NCBI GenBank assembly: GCA_018333455.1
Contig: JAGXTN010000006.1
Coordinates: forward strand, 1-62,064
From: Dethiobacter sp.
GTDB lineage: Bacteria; Bacillota; Dethiobacteria; Dethiobacterales; Dethiobacteraceae
Direction: 5' to 3'
DNA length: 62,064 nucleotides
Each line of letters opens with the position of its first letter. Positions within the stretch are counted from its first letter, which is position 1. This document shows positions 17,151 to 25,409 of this stretch, piece after piece. A program made the translations under genes and the position numbers. The notes beneath the pieces were generated by a model, which searched no databases, was not told the origin of the DNA, and saw only the letters and a program-made list of their open reading frames with translations.

Positions 17151-18488
17151 ATGAGCTTTAAGACGTTTAAGGGAGGCGTTCATCCCGGCGACTTTAAAAG
17201 TGCGACCGAGAAGAAGCCTGTCGTTCCCGCCAAGCCCCCTGCGGTGGCTATTATCCCACTGTCACAGCATATCGGAGCGCCTTGTGAGCCGCTCGTCGCT
17301 GTGGGGGATGAAGTGAAGATGGGGCAAAAGGTTGGTGACAGCAAAGGTTTTGTTTCCGCCCCGGTTCATTCCAGTGTTTCCGGGAAAGTGATAAAGATTG
17401 AAGCGTGTAATTCGGCGTTGGGTCGGCCTGTGCAAGCAGTCTACATTGAAAATGATTTCCAGGATACTTGGCACGAAGATGTGCAGCCCAATCCCAACTG
17501 GCAGCAGTTGTCGACAGATGAGTTAAAAAAGTTGATTAGAGAAGGCGGCATTGTCGGTATGGGAGGAGCCACATTTCCTACCCATGTAAAAGTTTCGCCT
17601 CCACCGGGTCAAGTCATCGAATATGTGCTGGTTAACGCGGCCGAGTGCGAGCCTTACCTTACCGCCGATCATCGCGCGATGCTAGAGCGTCCGGAAGATA
17701 TTATCACCGGACTACAGATTGTTATGAAAGTTGTCAATGCGCCCAAAGGGATGATTGGCATTGAGGATAATAAGCCGGATGCGGTGGAAATTCTCAAAAA
17801 AGCAGCCGCCAACTTTCCCGATATTGAAGTTCATGCCCTTCATACCAAGTACCCGCAGGGCGCGGAAAAACAGTTGATTAAAGTGTTTACCAATCGCGAA
17901 GTGCCTTCCGGCGGCTTGCCCTCCATGGTAGGGTGTGTGGTGCAAAACCCCGGCACGTGCATTGCCATCGCTGATATGGTGCGTTTCGGCAAGCCCTTGA
18001 TTGAGCGCAACGTCACAATTACCGGCTCAGGAATTATGGAGCCAAAAAATATGCTGGTGAGAGTAGGCACGCCTTTAGAAGAAGTGATTGAGCAATGCGG
18101 CGGCTTCAAGTCTAATATCCGCAAAATGGTTCTTGGCGGTCCGATGATGGGTTTCTCGCAACCGGGGCCGGAAAACCAGCCTGTCACTAAAGGAACATCC
18201 GGTATTCTTTGCCTTACCGAGCAGGACGTGCAGATTTATGATATCCGCCAGTGTATTAAGTGCGCCAAATGTGTAGATGTCTGCCCGGTTAGCATTATGC
18301 CTCTTTTTATCGGCTCATCTGTCGAGCAGGGCATGTACGACAAAGCGGAAGCATATAACGCTATGGACTGCATTGAATGTGGTTGCTGCACATATATCTG
18401 CCCTTCCAAGCGTCCGCTGGTGCAGTGGATTCGGATGTCCAAGGGGGATATTGCGGCCAGACGTGCTGCCGCCGCAGCGAAAAAGTAA
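17151..18488 (+). CDS. rnfC: Rnf complex subunit RnfC (NADH-binding, 2x[4Fe-4S])
   Basis: Peripheral NAD(H)-binding subunit of the ferredoxin:NAD+ oxidoreductase. N-terminal Rnf-N/sandwich hybrid region (GGVHPG), NADH/FMN-binding segment GMGGATFPTHVK, a SLBB-like region, and two [4Fe-4S] motifs CIKCAKCVDVCP and CIECGCCTYICP near the C-terminus. 445 residues, the short clostridial form without the long repeats of gammaproteobacteria. Start ATG 17151, 10 nt after AAGGGGTG; GTG 17145 is an alternative. First gene of rnfCDGEAB. Confidence 0.96.
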   Translation: MSFKTFKGGVHPGDFKSATEKKPVVPAKPPAVAIIPLSQHIGAPCEPLVAVGDEVKMGQKVGDSKGFVSAPVHSSVSGKVIKIEACNSALGRPVQAVYIENDFQDTWHEDVQPNPNWQQLSTDELKKLIREGGIVGMGGATFPTHVKVSPPPGQVIEYVLVNAAECEPYLTADHRAMLERPEDIITGLQIVMKVVNAPKGMIGIEDNKPDAVEILKKAAANFPDIEVHALHTKYPQGAEKQLIKVFTNREVPSGGLPSMVGCVVQNPGTCIAIADMVRFGKPLIERNVTITGSGIMEPKNMLVRVGTPLEEVIEQCGGFKSNIRKMVLGGPMMGFSQPGPENQPVTKGTSGILCLTEQDVQIYDIRQCIKCAKCVDVCPVSIMPLFIGSSVEQGMYDKAEAYNAMDCIECGCCTYICPSKRPLVQWIRMSKGDIAARRAAAAAKK

Positions 18489-18515
18489 GCGCAAAGGTAA
18501 AGGAGGGATAACCGG

Positions 18516-19442
18516 ATGGATAGAAAATTAGTCGTTTCTTCATCGCCGCACTTAAAGACGACGGAATCGGTTCGAAGTGTGATGATTGACGTGCTTGTGG
18601 CCTTATTTCCCGCCGCTTTGGCCGGCGTAATCTTCTTTGGCGCGCCAGCGCTCATAACCATGGTGCTAACTACAATTTCCGCCATGGTCACGGAAGCAAT
18701 AATTTTGCGTCAGAAAAATATTTTTGGCGACGGCAGTGCGGCTGTGGCAGGATTACTGCTCGCCATGGTTCTGCCCCCCGCCGTGCCCTGGTGGCTCGCC
18801 GTTATCGGCGGTATTACCGCCATAGCCATCGGCAAACAGGTTTTTGGCGGGATTGGCAACAACATTTTTAACCCGGCTCTGGTGGCTCGTGCCATTCTTA
18901 TGGCATCCTGGGCGAGCCACATGACTACTTGGGTTCGCCCTGTTGACTTGGCCACAGCCGCTACGCCGCTGGCATTAGGTCAGAAAGCCTTTAGTTTTAT
19001 TAATTTATTTGTGGGCGCCGTTCCCGGCAGTATTGGTGAAACCAGCACATTTGCCTTGATTCTGGGGGCTGGCTGGCTATTCTATAAAGGCCATATTACT
19101 TGGCGGATTCCCGGTGGTTTTATCGGTACTGTTTTTGTGATGGGCTTTTTATTTGGCGGTTACGGCGGTGTGTTGCCCATGATTTCAGCCGGCCTTTTCC
19201 ATGTATTGGCCGGCGGCGTAATGCTGGGCGCGCTTTTTATGGCTACCGATATGGTGACTTCGCCGGTGACTGCCAAGGGGCAGTTGATTTTTGGGATTGG
19301 CTGCGGCATGCTGACGATGCTGATTCGCCTCTTCGGCGCGTTCCCTGAAGGCGTCATGTTCGCCATCCTGATGATGAACGCCCTGACGCCGTTAATTGAT
19401 AATAAGACCTTGCCCAGGAAATACGGGGAGGTGGCGAAATAA
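18516..19442 (+). CDS. rnfD: Rnf complex subunit RnfD (membrane flavoprotein)
   Basis: Polytopic membrane subunit related to NqrB that carries covalent FMN and takes part in ion translocation. About eight or nine hydrophobic segments. A candidate flavinylation site is DLATAAT at residues 144-150, fitting the D-x-x-(S/T)-x-A-T pattern used by ApbE, with Thr150 as likely acceptor. The stop overlaps the ATG of rnfG (TAATG). An apbE gene lies 12 kb downstream. Confidence 0.95.
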   Translation: MDRKLVVSSSPHLKTTESVRSVMIDVLVALFPAALAGVIFFGAPALITMVLTTISAMVTEAIILRQKNIFGDGSAAVAGLLLAMVLPPAVPWWLAVIGGITAIAIGKQVFGGIGNNIFNPALVARAILMASWASHMTTWVRPVDLATAATPLALGQKAFSFINLFVGAVPGSIGETSTFALILGAGWLFYKGHITWRIPGGFIGTVFVMGFLFGGYGGVLPMISAGLFHVLAGGVMLGALFMATDMVTSPVTAKGQLIFGIGCGMLTMLIRLFGAFPEGVMFAILMMNALTPLIDNKTLPRKYGEVAK

Positions 19443-20263
19443 TGAAAGAAATGATGCGCACAGGGATAATTTTGATGCTTATCTGCGCGGTTGCAGCCGC
19501 AGCCTTGGCTTACACCAACCAAGTGACATCCGCGATCATTGCAACGCGCCTTCATCAGGAGAAAGTGGCACAACTGGCGGAATTGTTCCCTACGCTGACC
19601 AACTTTGAGGAAAGAACGGTGGACGGCCGCAGCGCTACAGTCGCCTTTGATGCGGAGAATAAGTTTGTGGGCGTGTTGGCCGAAGGGCAGACTGAGGGTT
19701 ATGGCGGCCCTATTAGTTTCAACCTGGGGATTAATGCGGCCGGGGAAATTGTCGGTTTGACGGTGGTGGCTCAGACGGAAACGCCGGGCTTGGGCGACAT
19801 AATCAAAGAAACGTGGTTTACCGAACAGTTTCTCGGCAAAAAAAGCGGCGACGCCTTCACCGTGGATGCCGTCTCCGGCGCGACAGTTTCCGTCCGAGCC
19901 ATGGAGCGCGGGGTAGAGAAAGAGTATAACGAAATCTGGCGCCGCTTCAGCGATGGAGGTGCAGCCGGTGCCGAGGGCACCAGCGCTCCGGCTTTTAGCC
20001 TGGAAGGCGTGACAGACGGCACTTATGCCGGCACAGCCCCTGGTTTTATAGGAGATATTACCCTGGAAGTGACTGTCGCCGGCGGCAAAATCACAGCCAT
20101 TAATGTCACAGAGCAACAGGAAACAGCCGACCGCTGGGCAGACGCCCAAAAGGTGATCGAGGAAATAATCGCCAAGCAGACAGTACAAGTCGATACGGTT
20201 TCAGGGGCAACAGTATCTAGCGACGCCATTATCAAGGCCGTGCAAAACGCACTGGCACAATAG
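19442..20263 (+). CDS. rnfG: Rnf complex subunit RnfG with two FMN-binding domains
   Basis: Membrane-anchored extracytoplasmic flavin subunit. One N-terminal membrane helix (about residues 7-25), a normal RnfG/NqrC FMN-binding domain with flavinylation motif DAVSGAT (Thr148), then, after a Gly/Ala-rich linker near residue 173-184, a second FMN-binding-like domain starting DGTYAGTAPGF and ending with DTVSGAT (Thr257). At 273 residues it is about 70-80 longer than single-domain RnfG proteins. The second domain looks like the free-standing type found in extracytoplasmic flavin-transfer proteins. The extra domain is read from sequence; that it carries FMN is inference. Confidence 0.93.
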   Translation: MKEMMRTGIILMLICAVAAAALAYTNQVTSAIIATRLHQEKVAQLAELFPTLTNFEERTVDGRSATVAFDAENKFVGVLAEGQTEGYGGPISFNLGINAAGEIVGLTVVAQTETPGLGDIIKETWFTEQFLGKKSGDAFTVDAVSGATVSVRAMERGVEKEYNEIWRRFSDGGAAGAEGTSAPAFSLEGVTDGTYAGTAPGFIGDITLEVTVAGGKITAINVTEQQETADRWADAQKVIEEIIAKQTVQVDTVSGATVSSDAIIKAVQNALAQ

Positions 20264-20280
20264 GCGGGAGGTGTGAAACG

Positions 20281-20880
20281 ATGAGTGTGATGAGTGAATT
20301 CTCAAAAGGGATTGTTAAAGAAAATGCCATCTTCCGCTTGGTGCTTGGTATGTGCCCCGCACTGGCTGTTACAACCAAGGCTGAGTTTGGCCTTGGGATG
20401 GGTCTTGCTACCACAGCAGTGCTTGTTGGCTCCAACGTGGTGATTTCCCTAATGCGCAGTATTATTCCGGCAAAAGTCCGGATCCCTGCCTTCGTCATTG
20501 TTATTGCCACGTTTGTGACGATGGTCGATATGCTCTTAAATGCCTATCTGCCTGTACTTCATGGACAACTGGGTATTTTTGTGCCACTGATTGTGGTAAA
20601 TTGTATTATCCTGGGGCGAGCCGAAGCATTTGCTTCCAAGGCTCCCGTTATCCACTCGCTGGCTGATGGTATCGGTATCGGTTTAGGATTTACGCTTTCC
20701 CTGGTGTTACTGGGTTCCGTGCGCGAGTTGCTGGGTGCCGGTACCATTTTTAACGTCAATCTGCTGGGAGCCGCCTATGAGCCGTTTAAGGTTTTTGGCT
20801 CCCCGCCGGGCGCTTTCCTGGCGCTTGGCTTGTTGTTGGCGCTGGTGAATATGCTCTCCAAGAAATACAAACTGGAGTAA
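20281..20880 (+). CDS. rnfE: Rnf complex subunit RnfE
   Basis: Integral membrane subunit, homologous to NqrD and to RnfA. About six membrane helices; the conserved paired-Cys features of this family are visible as GMCPAL near the start and VVNCIILGRAEAFA in the middle, where RnfA/RnfE Cys bind the intramembrane [2Fe-2S] cluster. 199 residues, normal. 17 bp after rnfG, with GGGAGGTG upstream. Confidence 0.95.
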   Translation: MSVMSEFSKGIVKENAIFRLVLGMCPALAVTTKAEFGLGMGLATTAVLVGSNVVISLMRSIIPAKVRIPAFVIVIATFVTMVDMLLNAYLPVLHGQLGIFVPLIVVNCIILGRAEAFASKAPVIHSLADGIGIGLGFTLSLVLLGSVRELLGAGTIFNVNLLGAAYEPFKVFGSPPGAFLALGLLLALVNMLSKKYKLE

Positions 20881-20893
20881 AGGAGGCTAGACT

Positions 20894-21469
20894 GTGGGCG
20901 AGATCTTTGCAATTATTTTTGGTGCGATTTTCATTAATAATTTTGTGTTGTCCCGCTTTTTAGGTATTTGCCCGTTCATGGGCGTTTCTAAAAAAGTGGA
21001 AACTTCATTGGGCATGGGGATGGCCGTTACTTTTGTGATGGGCTTGGCTTCGTTTGTAACCTGGCTGCTCGAGTATTATGTGCTGGTACCAAATCAACTG
21101 GAATATCTGCGTACCATCGTGTTTATCTTGGTTATCGCCTCGCTAGTCCAGTTTGTGGAACTGGTGATCCGCAAAGCCAGCCCCACCCTTTACCAGTCGC
21201 TCGGTATTTTTTTGCCGCTGATTACAACCAACTGTGCTGTGCTGGGCGTGGCGATTTTGAATATTCAGCTAGAGTACAATCTGTTTGAGGCCGTCGTCTT
21301 TGGCGTAGCTGCTGCCGTAGGTTTCACCTTGGCCTTGGTAATTATGGCGGGAATCCGCGAGCGGCTGGAATTGGTGTTTATTCCGAAACATTTTCAGGGT
21401 GTATCTATCGCCATGATTATTGCCGGAATCCTGTCCCTAGCTTTCGGGGGATTCAAGGGCATGATGTAG
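20894..21469 (+). CDS. rnfA: Rnf complex subunit RnfA
   Basis: Integral membrane subunit, NqrE homologue, six predicted helices in inverted topology to RnfE. It carries the family Cys in FLGICPFMG and [10 protein letters not shown], ligands of the intramembrane iron-sulfur cluster with RnfE. Starts with GTG after AAAGGAGG; 191 residues. Confidence 0.95.
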   Translation: MGEIFAIIFGAIFINNFVLSRFLGICPFMGVSKKVETSLGMGMAVTFVMGLASFVTWLLEYYVLVPNQLEYLRTIVFILVIASLVQFVELVIRKASPTLYQSLGIFLPLITTNCAVLGVAILNIQLEYNLFEAVVFGVAAAVGFTLALVIMAGIRERLELVFIPKHFQGVSIAMIIAGILSLAFGGFKGMM

Positions 21470-21475
21470 GGGGAA

Positions 21476-22270
21476 ATGACAATGAGTATAATTATACCGG
21501 CAATTCTTAGCCTAGGTGGGCTAGGGTTGTTATTTGGCGGCGTATTGGCCTTTGCCGCGCAAAAGTTCGCCGTTGAAGTCGATCCCAAGGTGGAAATGGT
21601 TCAGGAAGCACTTTTGGGTGCCAACTGCGGCGCTTGCGGCTATGCCGGCTGTGCCCAGTTTGCAGAAGAAGTAGTAGCAGGAAAAGCGCCGGTTAGCGGC
21701 TGTACGCCCGGTGGCGCTAAGACGGCAAGTAGAATCGCCGAAATTCTCGGGGCGGAAGCCCCGTCAGCAGAAGCACGCCTTGTGGCGCAAATTGTTTGCC
21801 TAGGCGACGGGGTTACCGCCAAAACTAAGCATATTTATGACGGTGCGCCTGATTGTAAAGCGGCGCTGATGTTTGGCGGCGGACCACTGGCTTGTAGCTT
21901 TGGCTGCGTAGGTCTTGGCAACTGTGTCCGCGCTTGCCCTGTTCATGCCATAGTCATGGGAGATAACGGCCTGCCCGTTATTGATACGGTTCTCTGTATC
22001 AGCTGCGGCAAATGCAAAAACATCTGCCCGCGACAGGTGATTGAAATGGTGAACGCTAATGGTCTGCACCACGTGCGCTGTAAGTCTCGTGACAAAGGCA
22101 AGCTTGTTCGGACAGTGTGCGAACGTGGATGTATCGCCTGTAATCTTTGTGTGAAAGCTTGCCCCGTGGAAGCCATTCGCATGGAAAACAACTTAGCTAT
22201 CATTGACAGTTATATCTGTACGAACTGCGGCGAATGTGTCGAGGCTTGTCCGCGTACTACCATTGTTTAG
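21476..22270 (+). CDS. rnfB: Rnf complex subunit RnfB (polyferredoxin)
   Basis: Ferredoxin-accepting subunit. N-terminal membrane helix, a [4Fe-4S] domain with Cys51, Cys54, Cys59 and Cys76 (NCGACGYAGC, then SGC), and four ferredoxin-like motifs (CVGLGNCVRACP, CISCGKCKNICP, CERGCIACNLCVKACP, CTNCGECVEACP) for further clusters. 264 residues, one ferredoxin module more than the shortest RnfB forms. Last gene of rnfCDGEAB, followed by a strong terminator. Confidence 0.96.
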   Translation: MTMSIIIPAILSLGGLGLLFGGVLAFAAQKFAVEVDPKVEMVQEALLGANCGACGYAGCAQFAEEVVAGKAPVSGCTPGGAKTASRIAEILGAEAPSAEARLVAQIVCLGDGVTAKTKHIYDGAPDCKAALMFGGGPLACSFGCVGLGNCVRACPVHAIVMGDNGLPVIDTVLCISCGKCKNICPRQVIEMVNANGLHHVRCKSRDKGKLVRTVCERGCIACNLCVKACPVEAIRMENNLAIIDSYICTNCGECVEACPRTTIV

Positions 22271-22311
22271 GCTGCGGCGCGGAAGACTTCTCTTCCGCGC
22301 CAGCTTTTTTC
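22271..22311 (+). terminator. rho-independent terminator after the rnf operon
   Basis: 11-bp stem GGCGCGGAAGA / TCTTCCGCGCC with a CTTC loop, then AGC and six T. Confidence 0.9.
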
Positions 22312-22312
22312 G

Positions 22313-22341
22313 TTGACATTCCCGGGTTACGGGAGTAAACT
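22313..22341 (+). promoter_or_regulatory. Probable promoter of moaC and the antiporter operon
   Basis: TTGACA (22313-22318), 17-nt spacer, TAAACT (22336-22341). A TATAAT at 22352-22357 has no good -35 partner. It begins right at the end of the rnf terminator. Confidence 0.5.
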
Positions 22342-22366
22342 TAGTTTGTCGTATAATGACTTTATT

Positions 22367-22410
22367 GTGAGTCGGTTATTTCGCCGATGTTAACAAGTCG
22401 GACATCTGAC
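22367..22410 (+). repeat. 44-bp repeat, copy 2 (upstream of moaC)
   Basis: GTGAGTCGGT to ACATCTGAC, the second copy of the element at 12821-12864. It lies between the probable promoter and the moaC ribosome binding site, so in this copy it would be transcribed. Confidence 0.8.
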
Positions 22411-22430
22411 CCCTAATAATGGAGGAATTT

Positions 22431-22931
22431 ATGGATAAGCTGACACACATAAATGAACAGGGACGCGCTAAAATGGTGGATGTTTCCGCAAAAGACGATA
22501 CCCGCCGGCTGGCGGTGGCGCAAGCCTCTGTGCGGATGAAGTCGGCAACGCTGGAGTTAATCGCTGCCGGCGGCATCGCCAAGGGAGACGTGCTGGCCGT
22601 TGCTCAGGTGGCCGGCGTGCTGGCGGCAAAAGAGACGTCACGCTTGATCCCCATGTGTCACCCGCTGTTTATTACGGCGGTTGATATTTGCTTTACGCTT
22701 GATAATGTGAGACAGCTTGTGAAAATAAAAGCTACGGTTGGTACTACCGGCAAAACAGGCGTGGAAATGGAAGCGCTTACCGCCGTTTCAGTGGCTGCGC
22801 TGACAATTTATGATATGTGTAAGGCCATTGATAAGGAGATGGAAATCGGCGATGTCTGTTTGCTGGAAAAGCAGGGCGGCAAATCGGGTGATTATCGTCG
22901 TATTGAAGGCGGGGAGGAGGGTAGGCAGTGA
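22431..22931 (+). CDS. moaC: Cyclic pyranopterin monophosphate synthase MoaC
   Basis: Second step of molybdenum cofactor synthesis: converts the MoaA product to cyclic pyranopterin monophosphate. The family motifs [23 protein letters not shown] and [10 protein letters not shown] are present; 166 residues. Start ATG 22431 after GGAGG; an upstream in-frame ATG at 22419 would overlap that site. No other moa gene is in the window. Its stop overlaps the GTG of mrpE, so it is the first gene of the antiporter operon, an odd pairing. Confidence 0.95.
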   Translation: MDKLTHINEQGRAKMVDVSAKDDTRRLAVAQASVRMKSATLELIAAGGIAKGDVLAVAQVAGVLAAKETSRLIPMCHPLFITAVDICFTLDNVRQLVKIKATVGTTGKTGVEMEALTAVSVAALTIYDMCKAIDKEMEIGDVCLLEKQGGKSGDYRRIEGGEEGRQ

Positions 22932-23440
22932 AAAAAATCGAGAAAGACACCACTTTTTGGGCGACGGCAGGCGTATTGTTTCTCTTTTGGATTTTGATCA
23001 CCTGGCGTCTGCACTGGCAGCACTTGCTGGTGGGTGCGATCTGCTCTTACGGAATCGCCGCTTTTAACCATGATTTATTGCTGAAGCCGGTAGAGCGTCC
23101 GCTGTATCATAAAAAAACGCTTTGGAAGTGGGTCGTCTACTTCTATATTCTGGTGGTTGCCATTTTTAAGTCCAACTGGGATGTGGCAAAGATTGTCTTG
23201 AAGCCCAAAATGGACATTTCTCCGGGATTTATTAAATATCGGGCAAGACTGAAAAAACCGCTAAATAGAGTAATTCTCGCCAACTCCATCACTTTAACCC
23301 CCGGAACTTTAACGGTGGAAATGGAAGGCGATATCTATGTGGTTCATGCCATTACCCGAGGCAATGCTGAGGATGTGGCTGAATGGGATATGATCGACAG
23401 GCTGGTTGAAATCGAGGAGGCAGAACAAAATGGGGCTTGA
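22928..23440 (+). CDS. mrpE: Mrp/Mnh antiporter subunit E
   Basis: Small membrane subunit of multisubunit Na+/H+ antiporters (MbhA equivalent of archaeal membrane hydrogenases). Two N-terminal hydrophobic segments followed by a soluble domain containing [16 protein letters not shown], the family hallmark. 170 residues; GTG start overlapping moaC by 4 bp, with GGGAGGAGGG upstream. Confidence 0.92.
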   Translation: MKKIEKDTTFWATAGVLFLFWILITWRLHWQHLLVGAICSYGIAAFNHDLLLKPVERPLYHKKTLWKWVVYFYILVVAIFKSNWDVAKIVLKPKMDISPGFIKYRARLKKPLNRVILANSITLTPGTLTVEMEGDIYVVHAITRGNAEDVAEWDMIDRLVEIEEAEQNGA

Positions 23441-23714
23441 GTTTACCTTTCTTGAGAACATTTTTATCGGTGTGAGCGTAATCCTGATTATTGCCACCTT
23501 TTTTTGCCTTTATCGTGCTGTGGTAGGCCCAAGCGAGGCTGACCGAGTGGTGGCCATTAACATTATCGGCACTAAAACTGTAGTAATTATTTCGCTGATC
23601 GCCTTTGTACTGAAACAGGAATTTTTCTTGGATGTGGCCTTGGTTTATGCTCTGATTAGCTTTGTGGCCACCATCGGGATTGCAAAATATATGGAAAAAG
23701 GTGCCTTGGAGTAG
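23430..23714 (+). CDS. mrpF: Mrp/Mnh antiporter subunit F
   Basis: Three-helix membrane protein of the MrpF/MbhB family; the conserved GPSEADRVVAIN motif is clear. Start ATG 23430 preceded by GGAGG (23416-23420) and overlapping the end of mrpE by 11 bp. 94 residues. Confidence 0.92.
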   Translation: MGLEFTFLENIFIGVSVILIIATFFCLYRAVVGPSEADRVVAINIIGTKTVVIISLIAFVLKQEFFLDVALVYALISFVATIGIAKYMEKGALE

Positions 23715-23726
23715 GGGAGGATTACG

Positions 23727-24071
23727 ATGACTGTCGTAACTAACACGCTTATTATTATTACTCTTGCCGCCGGCCTGTTTTTCTTTCTTGTTGGGGTGGT
23801 GGGCCTGATCAGATTGCCTGACGTTTATTCCCGTATGCATGCCACAACAAAATGTGACACGTTGGGCGCGGGCTTGATTCTGTTTGCGCTCGTCTTGTAC
23901 GCCGGTTTTTCCAATGCCAGCGTAAAGCTCTTATTTATGATTCTCTTTCTTTGGATTACTAACCCAACTGCTGCCCATGTAATTGCCCGTGCCTCCTATC
24001 GAAATAAAGTCCGCTTTTGCGAAGGCACATACGAACTCGATAAAACCGGGGAGGCGCAGTGCAATGATTGA
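23727..24071 (+). CDS. mrpG: Mrp/Mnh antiporter subunit G
   Basis: MrpG/MbhC family: three helices with the signature GLIRLPDVYSRMHATTKCDTLG (read here as GLIRLPDVY and HATTKCDTLG) and NPTAAHVIARA. 114 residues; overlaps the next gene by 8 bp. Confidence 0.92.
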   Translation: MTVVTNTLIIITLAAGLFFFLVGVVGLIRLPDVYSRMHATTKCDTLGAGLILFALVLYAGFSNASVKLLFMILFLWITNPTAAHVIARASYRNKVRFCEGTYELDKTGEAQCND

Positions 24072-24303
24072 TGTTCTGAAATACCTGATTCTTTTTTTTC
24101 TGGTTTTTTGCGCCGTCTTTGTGGCAAGGACAAAGGATATGCTCTCGGCAGTGATTATTTTCGCTGCATACAGTCTAATGATGGCTATTCTCTGGTTGCT
24201 TTTAGCGGCGCCGGATATTGCCATAACGGAAGCGGCTATCGGTGCCGGCGTAACAACCTTGCTGCTCGTGGCAGCCATTAGTAAGACGAGGAGGGAAGAA
24301 TAG
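24064..24303 (+). CDS. MbhD-like subunit (DUF4040; equivalent to part of MrpA C-terminus)
   Basis: 79-residue protein of two or three helices with ARTKDMLSAVIIFAAYS and APDIAITEAAIGAG, the signatures of the MbhD/DUF4040 domain that in bacterial MrpA is fused behind the antiporter part. Here it is a separate gene, as in archaeal mbh operons. Start ATG 24064 inside the end of mrpG. Confidence 0.85.
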   Translation: MIDVLKYLILFFLVFCAVFVARTKDMLSAVIIFAAYSLMMAILWLLLAAPDIAITEAAIGAGVTTLLLVAAISKTRREE

Positions 24304-24573
24304 GTGAGAAAACTGCTGGTGCTTTTTTTTCTTGCGGTGATCATGGTGGTGCTGGTGGCAACTGTGATTGAAATGCCTACAATCGGCGACCCTGCCAATG
24401 TGACCAACAACGAAGTTCCACGCCGCTATGTGGAAGCTAGCCTGGAGGAAACGGGAGCGCTAAATGTGATCGCTAGTATCATTACAGACTACCGTGCCTT
24501 TGACACACTAGGTGAGGCCACTGTGCTTTTTGTGGCAATTGCCGCAGTATTATCCAATTTGAAAGCGCACTGA
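24304..24573 (+). CDS. MbhE-like subunit (equivalent to the extreme C-terminus of MrpA)
   Basis: 89 residues with ETGALNVIASIITDYRAFDT and LGEATVLFVAIAAV, the hallmark of the MbhE/MrpA C-terminal domain. GTG start directly after the stop of the previous gene. With the preceding gene it supplies what is normally one long MrpA tail. Confidence 0.85.
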   Translation: MRKLLVLFFLAVIMVVLVATVIEMPTIGDPANVTNNEVPRRYVEASLEETGALNVIASIITDYRAFDTLGEATVLFVAIAAVLSNLKAH

Positions 24574-24595
24574 TGTCGCATGCGAGGTGAATGAC

Positions 24596-25039
24596 TTGGA
24601 AGATGTTATTGTCCGTTATGTCAGCCGTTTTATCCTGCCTTTTGTTCAGCTTTACGGGCTGTATGTCGTGCTGCACGGCCACCTTTCCCCCGGCGGCGGA
24701 TTTTCCGGTGGTGCCGTTATCGGTGCGAGCATGATTTTATACGCGCTGTCTTTTAACTTGGCGGCAGGGTCAAAGAAATTATCACACGATGTTTCTTCCA
24801 TCCTGGAAAGTAGCGGTGCGCTGATTTTTGCCGGGATGGGACTTCTCTCAATTTTGCTGGGAGGAAACTTTCTTGCCAACAGAGCTGCCGGCATTCCTTT
24901 AGGCACGCCGGGAAATCTTTTTAGCAGCGGCTCCATTGCGATCATTACTTTTGGCGTGGGAATCAAAGTGGCCAGCACCATGATTACGCTGTTTTACAGC
25001 CTGATTGAGGAGGAGGGACATAGTCATGACCATCACTGA
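24596..25039 (+). CDS. mrpB: Mrp/Mnh antiporter subunit B
   Basis: MrpB/MbhF family membrane protein; the signature HGHLSPGGGFSGGAVIGA is present, with four hydrophobic segments. Start TTG 24596 (5 nt after GAGGTGA) is preferred; GTG 24587 is an alternative inside that site. 148 residues; overlaps mrpC. Confidence 0.92.
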   Translation: MEDVIVRYVSRFILPFVQLYGLYVVLHGHLSPGGGFSGGAVIGASMILYALSFNLAAGSKKLSHDVSSILESSGALIFAGMGLLSILLGGNFLANRAAGIPLGTPGNLFSSGSIAIITFGVGIKVASTMITLFYSLIEEEGHSHDHH

Positions 25040-25409
25040 AATTGTGCTGCGTTTGCATGCCAACAGTTATTATTTCTTTGCCATAATCCTCTTTATTATC
25101 GGCTTTCATACTATGTTGACTCATAATAATTTAATCAAAAAGGTGATCGGCATGAATATTATGGATATGGCCATCTTCTTGTTTTTTGTGGCCATCGGCT
25201 ATGTCCGCGGCGGCCGTTCGCCGATTCTTGAACCGGGTGTTAACCACACTTTTATTAACCCGCTCCCTTCTGCCCTAATTCTGACCGGAATCGTTGTAGC
25301 CGTCAGCGTTACGGCGTACGCTCTGAGTCTGATTATCAAACTGTACAAGCACTATGGAACTATTGACGCGGAGGAAATTATGCGTATACGGGGAGGCGGC
25401 TCCCTGTGA
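25026..25409 (+). CDS. mrpC: Mrp/Mnh antiporter subunit C (NuoK-like)
   Basis: Three-helix NuoK-like subunit: IIGFHTMLTHNNLIKKVIGM, then NHTFINPLPSALILTGIVV match MrpC/MbhG. Start ATG 25026 after GGAGGAGG inside the end of mrpB; stop overlaps the GTG of mrpD by 4 bp. 127 residues. Confidence 0.92.
   Translation: MTITEIVLRLHANSYYFFAIILFIIGFHTMLTHNNLIKKVIGMNIMDMAIFLFFVAIGYVRGGRSPILEPGVNHTFINPLPSALILTGIVVAVSVTAYALSLIIKLYKHYGTIDAEEIMRIRGGGSL

Noticed and set aside
22352-22357. TATAAT as the -10 box of moaC
   Set aside because: No -35 sequence lies 16-18 nt upstream; TTGACA-N17-TAAACT just before it is a better promoter.
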